A DNA stretch of 64,000 nucleotides. Source: Sphingobium sp. V4 (lineage in GTDB: Bacteria > Pseudomonadota > Alphaproteobacteria > Sphingomonadales > Sphingomonadaceae). A program made the translations under genes and the position numbers. The stretch covers positions 1,240,001-1,304,000 of the forward strand of contig NZ_CP081001.1 of NCBI RefSeq assembly GCF_029590555.1. Reading direction: 5' to 3'. The notes below the pieces were generated by a model that saw nothing but the letters and a program-made list of their open reading frames with translations, had not been told where the DNA came from and did not search any database. Shown piece after piece: positions 52,599 through 61,180 of this stretch. Position 1 is the stretch's first letter, and every line of letters begins with the position of its first letter.

Positions 52599-52823
52599 AT
52601 GCAGATCATCTCGACCAGCACCGCCGCCGACAACGCCGTCCTTTTCGCCGCCGTCGCGAATGCCGAACGCCGCGCGCTTCACAGCTACTTCAACCAGCAT
52701 GTCGTGGCGGACGACGAGGCGGGCTACATCACCATTGATGAGGGCGATTGCGCCGCGCTACCGATGACGATCATCGACCGGATCGTCCACAGCGTGCCGG
52801 GCGGGCTGGTCGACGAATATTGA
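52599..52823 (+). CDS. Hypothetical small protein
   Basis: 74 residues (LFAAVANAERRALHSYFNQH, DEAGYITIDEGDCAALPMTI). Acidic, helical. No family recognised. Its start is behind a perfect hairpin, so translation may be controlled. Confidence 0.5.
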   Translation: MQIISTSTAADNAVLFAAVANAERRALHSYFNQHVVADDEAGYITIDEGDCAALPMTIIDRIVHSVPGGLVDEY

Positions 52824-53118
52824 GACCGACGGGGGAGGGGCGGCAACGCCTCTCCCTTTTTTCTGTCCCGACACCGAAATCGAGGTGCGCGATCAAAAGC
52901 CTGACGGCGCCCATCGAGGGCGCCGTCAGGCTGCTGCCGCGCCAACACAACCTCGCCCACTGTCATCCCAAAGCGACCTGTTTCCCTAAGGAGACCGGCG
53001 AAGGCTGGCGCAGTCGGTGAGGAGGTTCGCTCCCCCATCTCACTCCAACACAGGATCCCTCATGGCGAGGTTGCTGATCCCCTTTCAGAGAGCCCCCGCG
53101 CCTCCCGGCACGAGGCTT

Positions 53119-53139
53119 CGCAGCGACGCTGTCGCTGCG
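53119..53139. repeat. Perfect 9-bp-arm hairpin in the candidate oriT region
   Basis: CGCAGCGAC and GTCGCTGCG flank GCT. Located about 90 bases upstream of the first GACATGTC operator. Such hairpins lie near nick sites in several conjugative systems. Confidence 0.5.
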
Positions 53140-53229
53140 CAAGGAACGACGCACGCCAGAGGCGTTTGTAATGCACCCCACGCACGGGTGCTGCGGCACG
53201 ATTATCGAGCTGTATCAGATAGTTAATGG

Positions 53230-53344
53230 TGTCAGACATGTCTGCCATCGGTCACGTGGCTTGTCCGACATGTCATCCCGTCTGAAATTCACAGCCATCA
53301 ATGCTTTGAAATGTCGCAACATTTTCTGTCGGACATGTCCGACA
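53230..53344. promoter_or_regulatory. Three GACATGTC palindromes, probable binding sites of the RHH protein
   Basis: Site 1 TGTCAGACATGTCTGCCA (53230-53247), site 2 with core GACATGTC (53267-53274), site 3 TGTCGGACATGTCCGACA (53327-53344, a perfect 18-bp palindrome). Centres are 32 and 65 bases apart, close to three and six helical turns, so all would face the same side of DNA. The ribbon-helix-helix gene starts 89 bases downstream. Confidence 0.65.
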
Positions 53345-53432
53345 TCACTAAATCGTTGAGGGACGGGACGATTTCGAGTAGTTTGACACTGCTTCAAGAC
53401 ATTCCGGTCGAGCTCCCAAGTGGAGTATCGAC

Positions 53433-53732
53433 GTGGTTCGTATCAGTGTTCGTATCGACGACGCCCTCTATGAGCGCCTGAACAGGCGCGCCACGGGCGC
53501 CGATCTTTCCTTCTCGACATTCGTCCGATCGGTGCTCGAGCAGGCCGCCGATCCCGGCGGGCGCTATATCTACTCCTCCCAGGACGAGATCCTGGCGACC
53601 TGTATCCAGATCCTTTCGATCGTCGCCACCGCGACCGGCCAGCAGTCGCCGAAGGCTCTCGAACAGGCGAAGGCGGATGCGCGCGAAATGCTCCTCAAGA
53701 GGGGCCTGCTCGGCCGGGACGGTGTCCGGTGA
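53433..53732 (+). CDS. Ribbon-helix-helix relaxosome/regulatory protein
   Basis: 99 residues. The N-terminal VRISVRIDDALYERLNRRAT followed by SFSTFVRSVLEQAAD is a ribbon-helix-helix DNA-binding unit; the C-terminal helix (KALEQAKADAREMLLKRGLL) may bind partners. Proteins of this type bind oriT next to MobF relaxases and repress the transfer operon. GTG start 89 bases after the palindromic sites; overlaps TraD by four bases (GTGA), so it heads the traD-traA operon. Confidence 0.78.
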   Translation: MVRISVRIDDALYERLNRRATGADLSFSTFVRSVLEQAADPGGRYIYSSQDEILATCIQILSIVATATGQQSPKALEQAKADAREMLLKRGLLGRDGVR

Positions 53733-55798
53733 GCATCTTCCGCAACGACACATTGGGCTCCTGGACCCGGGGTGGTCAGGCCATCGTCCACAATGTCCGT
53801 ATGACCACCCAGGTCTTCTTCCAGACCATGATCGCTGGCCTCGTAATCTGGGTGATGGGTATCGTCTGGTACGCGCTCGAGAAGTCCAGCGAGTATGAGC
53901 GCTTCGTCCTGATGAAGCTCGCCGAGGCGAGCTTCAAGGTCGATGCCGCTGCCGGTACCAACGATCCCGTTCTGTTCAAGACCCCAGCGGGGAAACAATA
54001 TTGGACGTCGGCCGACTGGCTGATGGAGTCCGCGCTCGCCAAGAAGACGCTCCACAGTTTCGAGTTGTACCTGATCCATGGCGCCCTGGTCTCAGGGATC
54101 TTCGCCCTCGGTGCGCTCGCCTGGGCATGGTTTTACTTCACCCGGACGGGAAAGGGCCTCGGCTCCAACCAATATCTACGCGGTGCGCGCTTCGGCACCT
54201 TCCGCCAAGTGAAGCGGGCGTTGCGCTGGCAGAAAAAGGGGGTGCTCACCATCGGTGGTGTCCCCGTCCCGGAAGCCTTCGAGCCCGAGCATATTCTCCT
54301 GTGTGGGGCGCCCGGCACGGGCAAGACCAACCTCATCATCAAGATGCTCGATGGCATCCGCAAGGCGGGAAAGCGCGCCATCGTCTATGACACAGCTGGC
54401 ACGTTTGTAGAGAAATTCTACCGGCCCGAGATCGACACTTTGCTCAACCCGCTCGATCAGCGGACCGCACGCTGGTCCCCTTGGGTCGATGTTCCGAGGG
54501 ACTATCATTACGACCAGATCGCCGAGTCGACGATCCCCGACAAGACAGGCGATCCGTTCTGGGCAAAGGCCGGGCGCGGCACCCTGGTCGCGGTGATGCG
54601 CAAGCTCGCCAAACAGAAGCATACCTTCATCTCGCTGCTGCTGGACCGGCTGCTGCGCTCCAAGCTGAGGGATCTCGCCGCCTTCGCTGCAGGGACCGAC
54701 GCGGCCGCCTTCATCTCCACCGAGGGAGAGCGAACCTCCGCCGGCATTCAGGCCGAACTCGCCTCGGTCATGCGCAGCTTCGCCTATCTCGACGACACCG
54801 AGGACGGTTTCTCGATCCGCGACTGGGTGGAGACCGGAGCGGACGGGAGCTGGCTGTTCATCACCGTCAAAGCGGACCAGCTTCCCTCGCTTCGTCCCCT
54901 CATCACCGTCTGGCTCGATATCGCCATCTCGGCGATCATGAGCCTCGTGCCGGACCGGGACCGGCGTCTCTATTGCGTCGTCGACGAACTCCCCACTCTC
55001 CAGAAGCTCCCCAGCCTTTCCGACTTCCTGGCGCGTGCCCGCAAATATGGCGGATGCGGCATCCTGGGGTTTCAGTCCTATCCCCAGTTGGAAGCCACTT
55101 ACGGCATTCAGGACGCCGCGGCGATCACCGGCTATTGCTCCACCTGGGTGGCGCTGCGCGCCAACGACTCCCCCACCGCCAAGCATGTTTCCGAGAATCT
55201 CGGCCAGGTCGAACAGGTCGAGGCCAACGAGGGTATGTCCTACGGCGTCAACGACATGCGTGACGGCGTGAACCTCTCACGCATGCAGGTGACCCGGCCG
55301 CTGGTCATGCATACCGAGGTCACCAATCTTCCCAACCTCTCCGGCTTCCTGCGGTTCGGACGCAACCTTCCGGTGGTCCGGTTTGCCGACCAATATAATC
55401 AGGTTCCTTCGATCGCCGAGGCGTTCGTCGAGCGCACTACGCCGCCGGTGCGCCTCTCGCAGGCGGATAAGCTTGTCAAACTGGCCCATGCCGAGGCCCG
55501 TGTCCGCGATCAGATGGAGCGGGAGCAGAAACTGGGGAAAACTGCCCCACAGGAGAAGGCGCGAACGGAACGCAAGCCCGCTGACGACCCCGACAATCAG
55601 CGAGACCTCTTCAAACCCGCACCACCGCCAAACGCAGAAGAACAGGTCGATGCCATCCTCTCGGCAGGCGAGGGGGAATTGCCCGTACCGGTCAGCGTCG
55701 CCTGGGACATCCTTGCCGCTCGACAAGGCGACATCAAGTCGGATCTGGTCCAGCACGGGCAGGCCAATGGGCCTCGTGAGCCGGCGAGGCCGGCATGA
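53729..55798 (+). CDS. traD: Type IV coupling protein, TraD/TraG-type
   Basis: 689-residue ATPase that delivers the relaxase-DNA complex to the type IV secretion channel. Two N-terminal membrane segments (MIAGLVIWVMGIVWYAL and GIFALGALAWAWFYF), Walker A G193-A-P-G-T-G-K-T200, Walker B with D419-E420 in YCVVDELPTLQKLPSL, and the later LGFQSYPQLEATYG. The C-terminal 130 residues are charged and could bind the relaxase. Coupled upstream to the RHH gene and downstream to the relaxase gene by stop-start overlaps. The channel genes themselves are not in this window. Confidence 0.92.
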   Translation: MSIFRNDTLGSWTRGGQAIVHNVRMTTQVFFQTMIAGLVIWVMGIVWYALEKSSEYERFVLMKLAEASFKVDAAAGTNDPVLFKTPAGKQYWTSADWLMESALAKKTLHSFELYLIHGALVSGIFALGALAWAWFYFTRTGKGLGSNQYLRGARFGTFRQVKRALRWQKKGVLTIGGVPVPEAFEPEHILLCGAPGTGKTNLIIKMLDGIRKAGKRAIVYDTAGTFVEKFYRPEIDTLLNPLDQRTARWSPWVDVPRDYHYDQIAESTIPDKTGDPFWAKAGRGTLVAVMRKLAKQKHTFISLLLDRLLRSKLRDLAAFAAGTDAAAFISTEGERTSAGIQAELASVMRSFAYLDDTEDGFSIRDWVETGADGSWLFITVKADQLPSLRPLITVWLDIAISAIMSLVPDRDRRLYCVVDELPTLQKLPSLSDFLARARKYGGCGILGFQSYPQLEATYGIQDAAAITGYCSTWVALRANDSPTAKHVSENLGQVEQVEANEGMSYGVNDMRDGVNLSRMQVTRPLVMHTEVTNLPNLSGFLRFGRNLPVVRFADQYNQVPSIAEAFVERTTPPVRLSQADKLVKLAHAEARVRDQMEREQKLGKTAPQEKARTERKPADDPDNQRDLFKPAPPPNAEEQVDAILSAGEGELPVPVSVAWDILAARQGDIKSDLVQHGQANGPREPARPA

Positions 55799-58758
55799 TC
55801 AATCCTGTCCGCCTCAAGGGCAAACCCGGCAACATCGCCCGCTATTATACGGTCGGCGATTATTACACCAAGGGCGCCGAAGAGCATTCCGAATGGGATG
55901 GCAGAATCGCTGAGGAACTAGCCCTCAAGGGCAAGGTCGATCCCGCGATCTTCAAAGAGCTGCTCACCGGTAAGGTCGGAGATCAGCAGCTTGGCCGCCA
56001 CCGTCAGAACGGCGAGATCGAGCATCATCCAGGCTGGGACTTCGCGGTCAATGCCCCTAAGTCGATCTCGATCATGGCACTGGTCATGGGCGACGAGCGC
56101 ATCCTCGCCGCTCATGAACGCGCCGTCACTGCCGCTCTCGACTATCTCGAAGAACATGCCACGCTCCGTCGACGCGAAGACGGCGAGATCCTGCACGAGA
56201 CCACCGGCCGCCTCATCATTGCCCGCTTCACGGAGCACGCGTCGCGGGAGCGCGATCCCCATCTCCATACCCATGCCGTGGTCATGAACATCACCAATCG
56301 CGAGGACGGGAGCCCGATGGCCAGCCTCGAAACCCGGGCCATGTTCGCCGAGCAGATGGTAGCCGGACAGATCTATCGAAACGAATTGGCTCGGGATGTT
56401 CTCGAGCAGGGGCACGAGATCGTATTCGATCCCCGCACAGGGCTGTTCGAACTGGCCGATTTCCCCAAGGAGCTCCTCCTGGAATTTTCCCAGCGCGGCG
56501 AACAGATCAACGAACACGCGAAGGAAAATGGCTTCTCGGGGCAGGCCGACCGGCAACGGTCCTTCTATGCGACCCGGCCCCCCAAGGTGAAGATCGGCCT
56601 CGACGATCTGCATCGGCATTGGACCGATCGGTCTCAGCCATTCCGTCAATTTCTGGAATCCGTCGCAACGAAAGCAGAGCAGAAAGATGCCCCGCCAGAG
56701 CTTGACCCGGCGGCGGCCGGACGTGCCGCTCTGTTCGGCATCCGGCAGGCGGAGACCCGCGAAGCGGTCAACAACCGGGGCAGGATATTGCGGCTTGGTC
56801 TGGCAAGCCATGTCGGGGAGGTCCGGTTATCGGACCTGCAACCACGGCTTGAAGTCCACGAAGAGCGGCGCAAGCTTCTCGCCACCCATACCCAGACCGG
56901 GGATCAGACCCTGACGCGGGGACGCACCACGCGGCGGACCGCGCGGCTGGAACTCGCGATGACGCAGCACCTGGCCCTGTCGCTCGACGACGCGCGACCG
57001 ATCGCTTCATCGGATCGTCTCCTGGTCGCTCTCGAAAGCGCCGGCCTGACCTCGGCGCAGGAGCGCGCGCTGGTCGATATCGCCACGTCGCGTGATCGCG
57101 TCACGGCGATCCACGGCGTCGCCGGATCGGGCAAATCGACGCTGGTCAGAACGCTCGAGGAAGCCGCCGAACCGGGGACGACCCTGCTGGCGCTCGCCCC
57201 GACATCGTCTGCGGCCGCCGAACTCGGGCGGAAGGCGAATATCGAATCGCGTACGGTCGCGAGCTTGCTGGCCGGGGGCGGTCACAGGCTCACCGACCGC
57301 CATGTCCTGGTGCTCGACGAGGCCGGCCAGCTCGGCAACCGGCAAGCACTTCGCGTGCTGGAGATCAGCCGGGCCACGGGCGCGCGGGTGCTTCTGCTCG
57401 GCGACAACAAGCAGACCGGGGCGATCGAGCAGGGCAAGGCTTTCTGGCTGCTCCAGAAGCTGGGCATGCCGACAACCCAGTTGACCGAGGCGATCCGTCA
57501 GGAGACCAAGGTCATGAAAACGGCCGTCGCCCAGGCGCGCGCCGGCGACTATGCGGGCTCACTCGCCAGCCTCGACAAGGTCGTAAGCGGTGAGAGCGCT
57601 GACAAGCTCGCCAAGGGACTTGTCCAGGAATGGACGCGCCTCAGACCCGAGAACCGCGCCAATACCAACATCCTCGTGCTCGACAACGCGACCCGTCTGA
57701 TCGTGAACACCCAGATCCGCGAGACCCTGAAGCGGGAAGGGGTGGTCGCGGCTGAAGACGCCCGGCTCTCCGTTCTCTCCTCATCGGGCATGACCGATGT
57801 CGAGAAGCACAATGCCCGCTTCTATTCCGGCGGCCAGGTCGTCTCCTTCGGTCGCGACATCGCCGCGTCGGGCATCGCGCGCGAGACCGAATATCGCGTT
57901 CTTGGGCTCGGACGGGATGCGAACGGACGGCAGATCGTCCGGCTCGTGGATGAGAATGGCCGCATTATTCGTTGGGATCCCCGCCTCGGCAACGCCCGCC
58001 AGATCAATGTCTTCAATCGCGAGGAGCGCGACCTCGCGCAAGGCGACCGCATCCAGTGGCGACTGGCTAACAAGGACCTGCAGCTCAAGAACGCCGAGCG
58101 CGGGACCGTGGAAAAGCTGGATGGCCCGATAGCGACCATCCGGTGGGACCGTGACAATCGTGTCCAGGACATCGATCTTTCGATCCACAAGACCTGGGAC
58201 CATGGCTATGCGGAAACCGTATACTCCGCGCAGTCGAAGACCTATGACCGGGTCTATGTTCTGGCGCCCGTCAACTCCGGGCTGGTCAACGGCCAGAACT
58301 ATTACACCGCGATCACGCGCGCCCAATATGGCGTGAAGCTCTGGACCGAGGACACCAAAAAGCTGGCCCAAAGGCTCGCTGAACGGTCGGGGGAGAAAAC
58401 ATCGTCGCTGGAGGGTCTCGGACGCCTGGATCGGGACAGCAATGCCGCTTTCGCAGACCGCCATCCCGATCGCATCGGACAAGGGCGCGACGAGCAGGAG
58501 CGGGACAGGCAGCGGCGACGTGATGCTGAGCTTGAGCGTCAGCTCGATCGGCGCGATCGATCGACGAGGGGTCTGGGCCAGCAACTCGCCGACGGTGCGC
58601 GGAGCATCGCTGAAGTACTGGACCGCTTTCTTCAGTCTGTTCTCGATCGGACAAATCCCGCCGATGCGCGGGGCAACCCGCAAGCCCCCCACCGTGAGGA
58701 TCACGCCGCGTCGGGCCCCGACCATCAGCCCGAGCCTTCCCAAGGACCTGAACACTGA
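55795..58758 (+). CDS. MobF conjugative relaxase-helicase, TraA/TrwC-like
   Basis: 987 residues. The relaxase domain has the tyrosines Y17, Y18, Y23 and Y24 (IARYYTVGDYYTKG) and the metal-binding histidines H156-x-H158-x-H160 (in DPHLHTHAVVMN). It nicks oriT and stays covalently bound to the 5' end. The following RecD-like helicase has Walker A GVAGSGKST (K447), Walker B VLVLDEAGQLGNRQ, and the C-terminal YYTAITRAQYGVKLWTED. Length and order fit TrwC/TraI-type MobF proteins. Overlaps traD by ATGA. The C-terminal about 120 residues are charged and repetitive. Confidence 0.95.
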   Translation: MINPVRLKGKPGNIARYYTVGDYYTKGAEEHSEWDGRIAEELALKGKVDPAIFKELLTGKVGDQQLGRHRQNGEIEHHPGWDFAVNAPKSISIMALVMGDERILAAHERAVTAALDYLEEHATLRRREDGEILHETTGRLIIARFTEHASRERDPHLHTHAVVMNITNREDGSPMASLETRAMFAEQMVAGQIYRNELARDVLEQGHEIVFDPRTGLFELADFPKELLLEFSQRGEQINEHAKENGFSGQADRQRSFYATRPPKVKIGLDDLHRHWTDRSQPFRQFLESVATKAEQKDAPPELDPAAAGRAALFGIRQAETREAVNNRGRILRLGLASHVGEVRLSDLQPRLEVHEERRKLLATHTQTGDQTLTRGRTTRRTARLELAMTQHLALSLDDARPIASSDRLLVALESAGLTSAQERALVDIATSRDRVTAIHGVAGSGKSTLVRTLEEAAEPGTTLLALAPTSSAAAELGRKANIESRTVASLLAGGGHRLTDRHVLVLDEAGQLGNRQALRVLEISRATGARVLLLGDNKQTGAIEQGKAFWLLQKLGMPTTQLTEAIRQETKVMKTAVAQARAGDYAGSLASLDKVVSGESADKLAKGLVQEWTRLRPENRANTNILVLDNATRLIVNTQIRETLKREGVVAAEDARLSVLSSSGMTDVEKHNARFYSGGQVVSFGRDIAASGIARETEYRVLGLGRDANGRQIVRLVDENGRIIRWDPRLGNARQINVFNREERDLAQGDRIQWRLANKDLQLKNAERGTVEKLDGPIATIRWDRDNRVQDIDLSIHKTWDHGYAETVYSAQSKTYDRVYVLAPVNSGLVNGQNYYTAITRAQYGVKLWTEDTKKLAQRLAERSGEKTSSLEGLGRLDRDSNAAFADRHPDRIGQGRDEQERDRQRRRDAELERQLDRRDRSTRGLGQQLADGARSIAEVLDRFLQSVLDRTNPADARGNPQAPHREDHAASGPDHQPEPSQGPEH

Positions 58759-58772
58759 CAGGACTTTCGGCG

Positions 58773-59309
58773 ATGTCGCTTCTCGTACTCATCATTTTGC
58801 TGGTCGTTGCCGCGCTGGTCGCGCGCCTCGTACAAATTCCGCTGCGTCATCGTTGGCGACGACGACAGGCCCGAACCATGTGCGTTGCTTTTCGTGGTCC
58901 GGACCGGACCCAGCCGCCCGCCCGCATTTATGCGCGGCTACGGGCTATGGATGCCCTAGCATTCGAGGAACTGCTTCTCGAAAGCTTCGCAATGCGAGGC
59001 CACAGGGTGATCCGTAACCCCCGCTACACTGGTGATGGCGGAATTGACGGACAGGTCGTGATTGGTGGCCAGAATTGGCTCATCCAGGCCAAGCGCTACG
59101 CCAGCGCCATCCGGCCGGAGCATGTGGAAGCCTTTGCGCTGCTCTGCAGGCGACAAGGGAAGCCAGGGCTCTTCATCCACACCGGTCGAACAGGAGGGAT
59201 GAGCCGCAGCCTCCTTGACCGTCACAAGAACGTCGAACTCGTCTCGGGCGAACGCTTGCTCACCCTCCTCACCGGAGGCTCACTCATGTTAAAGGGGATT
59301 GGCATATGA
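58773..59309 (+). CDS. Membrane-anchored Mrr-like nuclease
   Basis: 178 residues. An N-terminal membrane segment (LLVLIILLVVAALVARLV) followed by a basic stretch and a restriction-endonuclease-like fold with the catalytic signature D88-x3-D92 ... Q105-x-K107 (YTGDGGIDGQVVIGGQNWLI and QAKRY). Mrr-type proteins cut DNA, often modified DNA. Membrane-anchored versions recur near relaxase genes in sphingomonad mobile elements; a role in transfer or entry exclusion is possible but not shown. Overlaps the next gene by ATGA. Confidence 0.78.
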   Translation: MSLLVLIILLVVAALVARLVQIPLRHRWRRRQARTMCVAFRGPDRTQPPARIYARLRAMDALAFEELLLESFAMRGHRVIRNPRYTGDGGIDGQVVIGGQNWLIQAKRYASAIRPEHVEAFALLCRRQGKPGLFIHTGRTGGMSRSLLDRHKNVELVSGERLLTLLTGGSLMLKGIGI

Positions 59310-59866
59310 GCGGCTTGCAAAAGGCTGCTCGCAGATATCTGCGGCCGTGCCTGCACACTGTGATCCTGTTCTCCGCGACCATGCAGTGCGGCGTCTCGGC
59401 AGCTCTCGCGAACCAGACCACGCGATCAGTGAACGAGCGGGAGGTGGCAAGGTGCATCCGCGAGGCAGCAGCAGGCAGGCCTTGGCTTGAGAAAACGCTC
59501 TGGGGCTTGCGCGATCAGGAGGGCGGCTGGGTCGGCGCTGAGATCCGGAACACCAACGGCTCACATGATCTCGGCCCGTTGCAGGTGAACAGTTGGTGGG
59601 TCTCGAAAATTGCCACCGCTATGAGGCGGCCGCCCACGCATGTACGATGGTGGCTCACCCATGACGCGTGCTTCAATGTCAGTGCCGCCCGCTGGATATT
59701 CCTTTCTGGCCTGGCTGCGACCCGCGACTATTGGAGCGCCGTCGGCATCTACCACAGTCCGACCGAGTGGAGACAGCGACGCTATGCTGCGAGCGTAGCG
59801 GACCATCTCCGAAACCGTTTCGGTTCCGAAATATTTCGAGAGCCACCAGTGTCAGGTTCCCGCTGA
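59306..59866 (+). CDS. Lytic transglycosylase (VirB1/TrbN-like)
   Basis: 186 residues. A signal-peptide-like start (TVILFSATMQCGVSAALA), then a transglycosylase core with catalytic-type E72 in GLRDQEGGWVGAEIRNTN and GSHDLGPLQVNSWWV. It locally opens peptidoglycan so the conjugation channel can assemble. Coupled by ATGA to the Mrr-like gene, so it belongs to the transfer operon. Confidence 0.85.
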   Translation: MSGLQKAARRYLRPCLHTVILFSATMQCGVSAALANQTTRSVNEREVARCIREAAAGRPWLEKTLWGLRDQEGGWVGAEIRNTNGSHDLGPLQVNSWWVSKIATAMRRPPTHVRWWLTHDACFNVSAARWIFLSGLAATRDYWSAVGIYHSPTEWRQRRYAASVADHLRNRFGSEIFREPPVSGSR

Positions 59867-60031
59867 GATTCGAAGCTGTGGAACGCTGCCGCAACCCATG
59901 CTTCGCGTGATTGGGCGAATGCTTGATCCGTCGGTTGCTCGCGATAGGCATCAAGCAGGCCCAAGCAAATCCTCCGGGACCGTGATGTTATAGTCTCGCG
60001 ACAAGCGGCCAAGCGCGAGGTTGATGGGCGG

Positions 60032-60394
60032 GTGTCATCGCTGGAACGCGACGTACGCATGTCGCAGAATCGCGAGGACTGGTCTTGGACGGACGCATTC
60101 GACGCCGCCCTCGGCCAGTCCCCGCGCACCGCCGCCGCAGCGTCGTATGACGGTCTCGATCGATCGCGGACCGCGCTACGCCTGCACGCGCACGTAATCG
60201 AACGGAAGAGTGCGCTCGCGCGGATGCGCGACAAGCTGTTGACTGCCGCCGCGCAGACACGCCGTCCTGAGCATGCGCCGGTATTCCTGACCACGCCGCA
60301 CCCCGAATGGCGAGGTAGACACCCGATCGACAGCTGCGTGGACGAGAGGTCATTCGAATACCTGAAGAAGAGAATGGCGAAGATCGCGGGTTGA
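60032..60394 (+). CDS. Possible antitoxin-like protein (Xre/MbcA/ParS C-terminal pattern)
   Basis: 120 codons from a GTG at 60032. The last 40 residues (VFLTTPHPEWRGRHPIDSCV and DERSFEYLKKRMAKIAG) resemble the DUF2384 toxin-binding domain of MbcA/ParS antitoxins, where a w-L-x-x-P-h-p ... G-x-x-P-h-D pattern is typical. No toxin gene (RES domain) is adjacent; the upstream in-frame sequence (DVIVSRQAAKREVDGRV) is coding-like but lacks a start, suggesting a truncated or decayed gene. It converges with qatD. Confidence 0.4.
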   Translation: MSSLERDVRMSQNREDWSWTDAFDAALGQSPRTAAAASYDGLDRSRTALRLHAHVIERKSALARMRDKLLTAAAQTRRPEHAPVFLTTPHPEWRGRHPIDSCVDERSFEYLKKRMAKIAG

Positions 60395-60415
60395 CCGCAT
60401 CTCCTGCAGCAATCG

Positions 60416-61180
60416 TCAGCCAATCATCGATTTCAGGTTCCTCATGATACGGCGAGCCATCGCCAGTCCATCGATGTCGTGCATGCGGGCGAGTTCCAAG
60501 ACCGCCATGGATACGTCGACCGGATGGGAAGGTCGTCCCAACGTCTGGGTGAACGGACCATCTGTTTCGGTCAGCAATCGATCGAGCGGTATTGCTGCGA
60601 CCAGCGCCCTGCGGCGCTCGCCCTCGAGCATGGCGAAGTTCACCGAGAAGTAGCATCCCATTTCGATGGCGCGCCGCAGTTCCGCAGGCGTGCCGGTAAA
60701 CCAGTGCATGACGACCTTGCCGCGTCCGCTCGGGAAGCGAGCCTCGAGCATGTCGAGCACGAGCCTCACTGCGCGCACGCTGTGGATCGTCAGGATACGG
60801 TCTCCGAGTTCCGCGCACCGATCGAGGATTTCGCCGAACACCTGTTTCTGCAAATCGAGCGAGCGAAAATATTTCGGACCCGAGTCGAGGCCGACCTCGC
60901 CGACGTACCGCGTCCCGTCCACCAACTCCTTCCAGAGCGCGAGTTCGTGCGATCGCGATTCCACGAGTTGGGGGTGAAGGCCGAGCGCCGCCCTGACATA
61001 TTTTGTCGCAGATGCCAGCTTGTGGTTCCGTTCCCACGCCTTCGGGGTCGTCGTGACGGCTAACGTGTAGACGGCCTCGCGCTCGCACCGGTCGATGGCC
61101 GCCTGATGGTCGGGATAGAGATCGAGATGGCAGTGGAAATCGACGAGCGCGGCCCCCCCGACCTTTTCTGCCGCGGTCAT
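60416..61180 (-). CDS. qatD: QatD: TatD-family nuclease of a Qat defence system
   Basis: 254 residues of the TatD metal-dependent DNase fold. Metal ligands: H16-x-H18 (LVDFHCHLDLYPD), E95 (VGEVGLDSGPKYF), H133 (RILTIHSVRA), H159 (VVMHWFTGTP) and D207 (LLTETDGPF). In the Qat systems this nuclease is the fourth gene and is required for defence against phage. Overlaps qatC by four bases (ATGA). Confidence 0.88.
   Translation of the reverse strand: MTAAEKVGGAALVDFHCHLDLYPDHQAAIDRCEREAVYTLAVTTTPKAWERNHKLASATKYVRAALGLHPQLVESRSHELALWKELVDGTRYVGEVGLDSGPKYFRSLDLQKQVFGEILDRCAELGDRILTIHSVRAVRLVLDMLEARFPSGRGKVVMHWFTGTPAELRRAIEMGCYFSVNFAMLEGERRRALVAAIPLDRLLTETDGPFTQTLGRPSHPVDVSMAVLELARMHDIDGLAMARRIMRNLKSMIG

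Larger units (their letters stand above)
52824..53432. other. Intergenic control region of the transfer genes, candidate oriT
   Basis: 609 bases without a supported gene. It contains a perfect hairpin (53119-53139) and three palindromic operator-like sites (53230-53344) in front of the relaxosome-type gene. In MobF systems the origin of transfer commonly lies next to the relaxosome and relaxase genes, so oriT is most likely here; no nick site could be assigned. Confidence 0.45.

Noticed and set aside
59988..61088. 366-codon minus-strand frame overlapping qatD
   Set aside because: It reads Arg/Ala-rich and lies out of frame with the clear TatD-type protein on the same strand.
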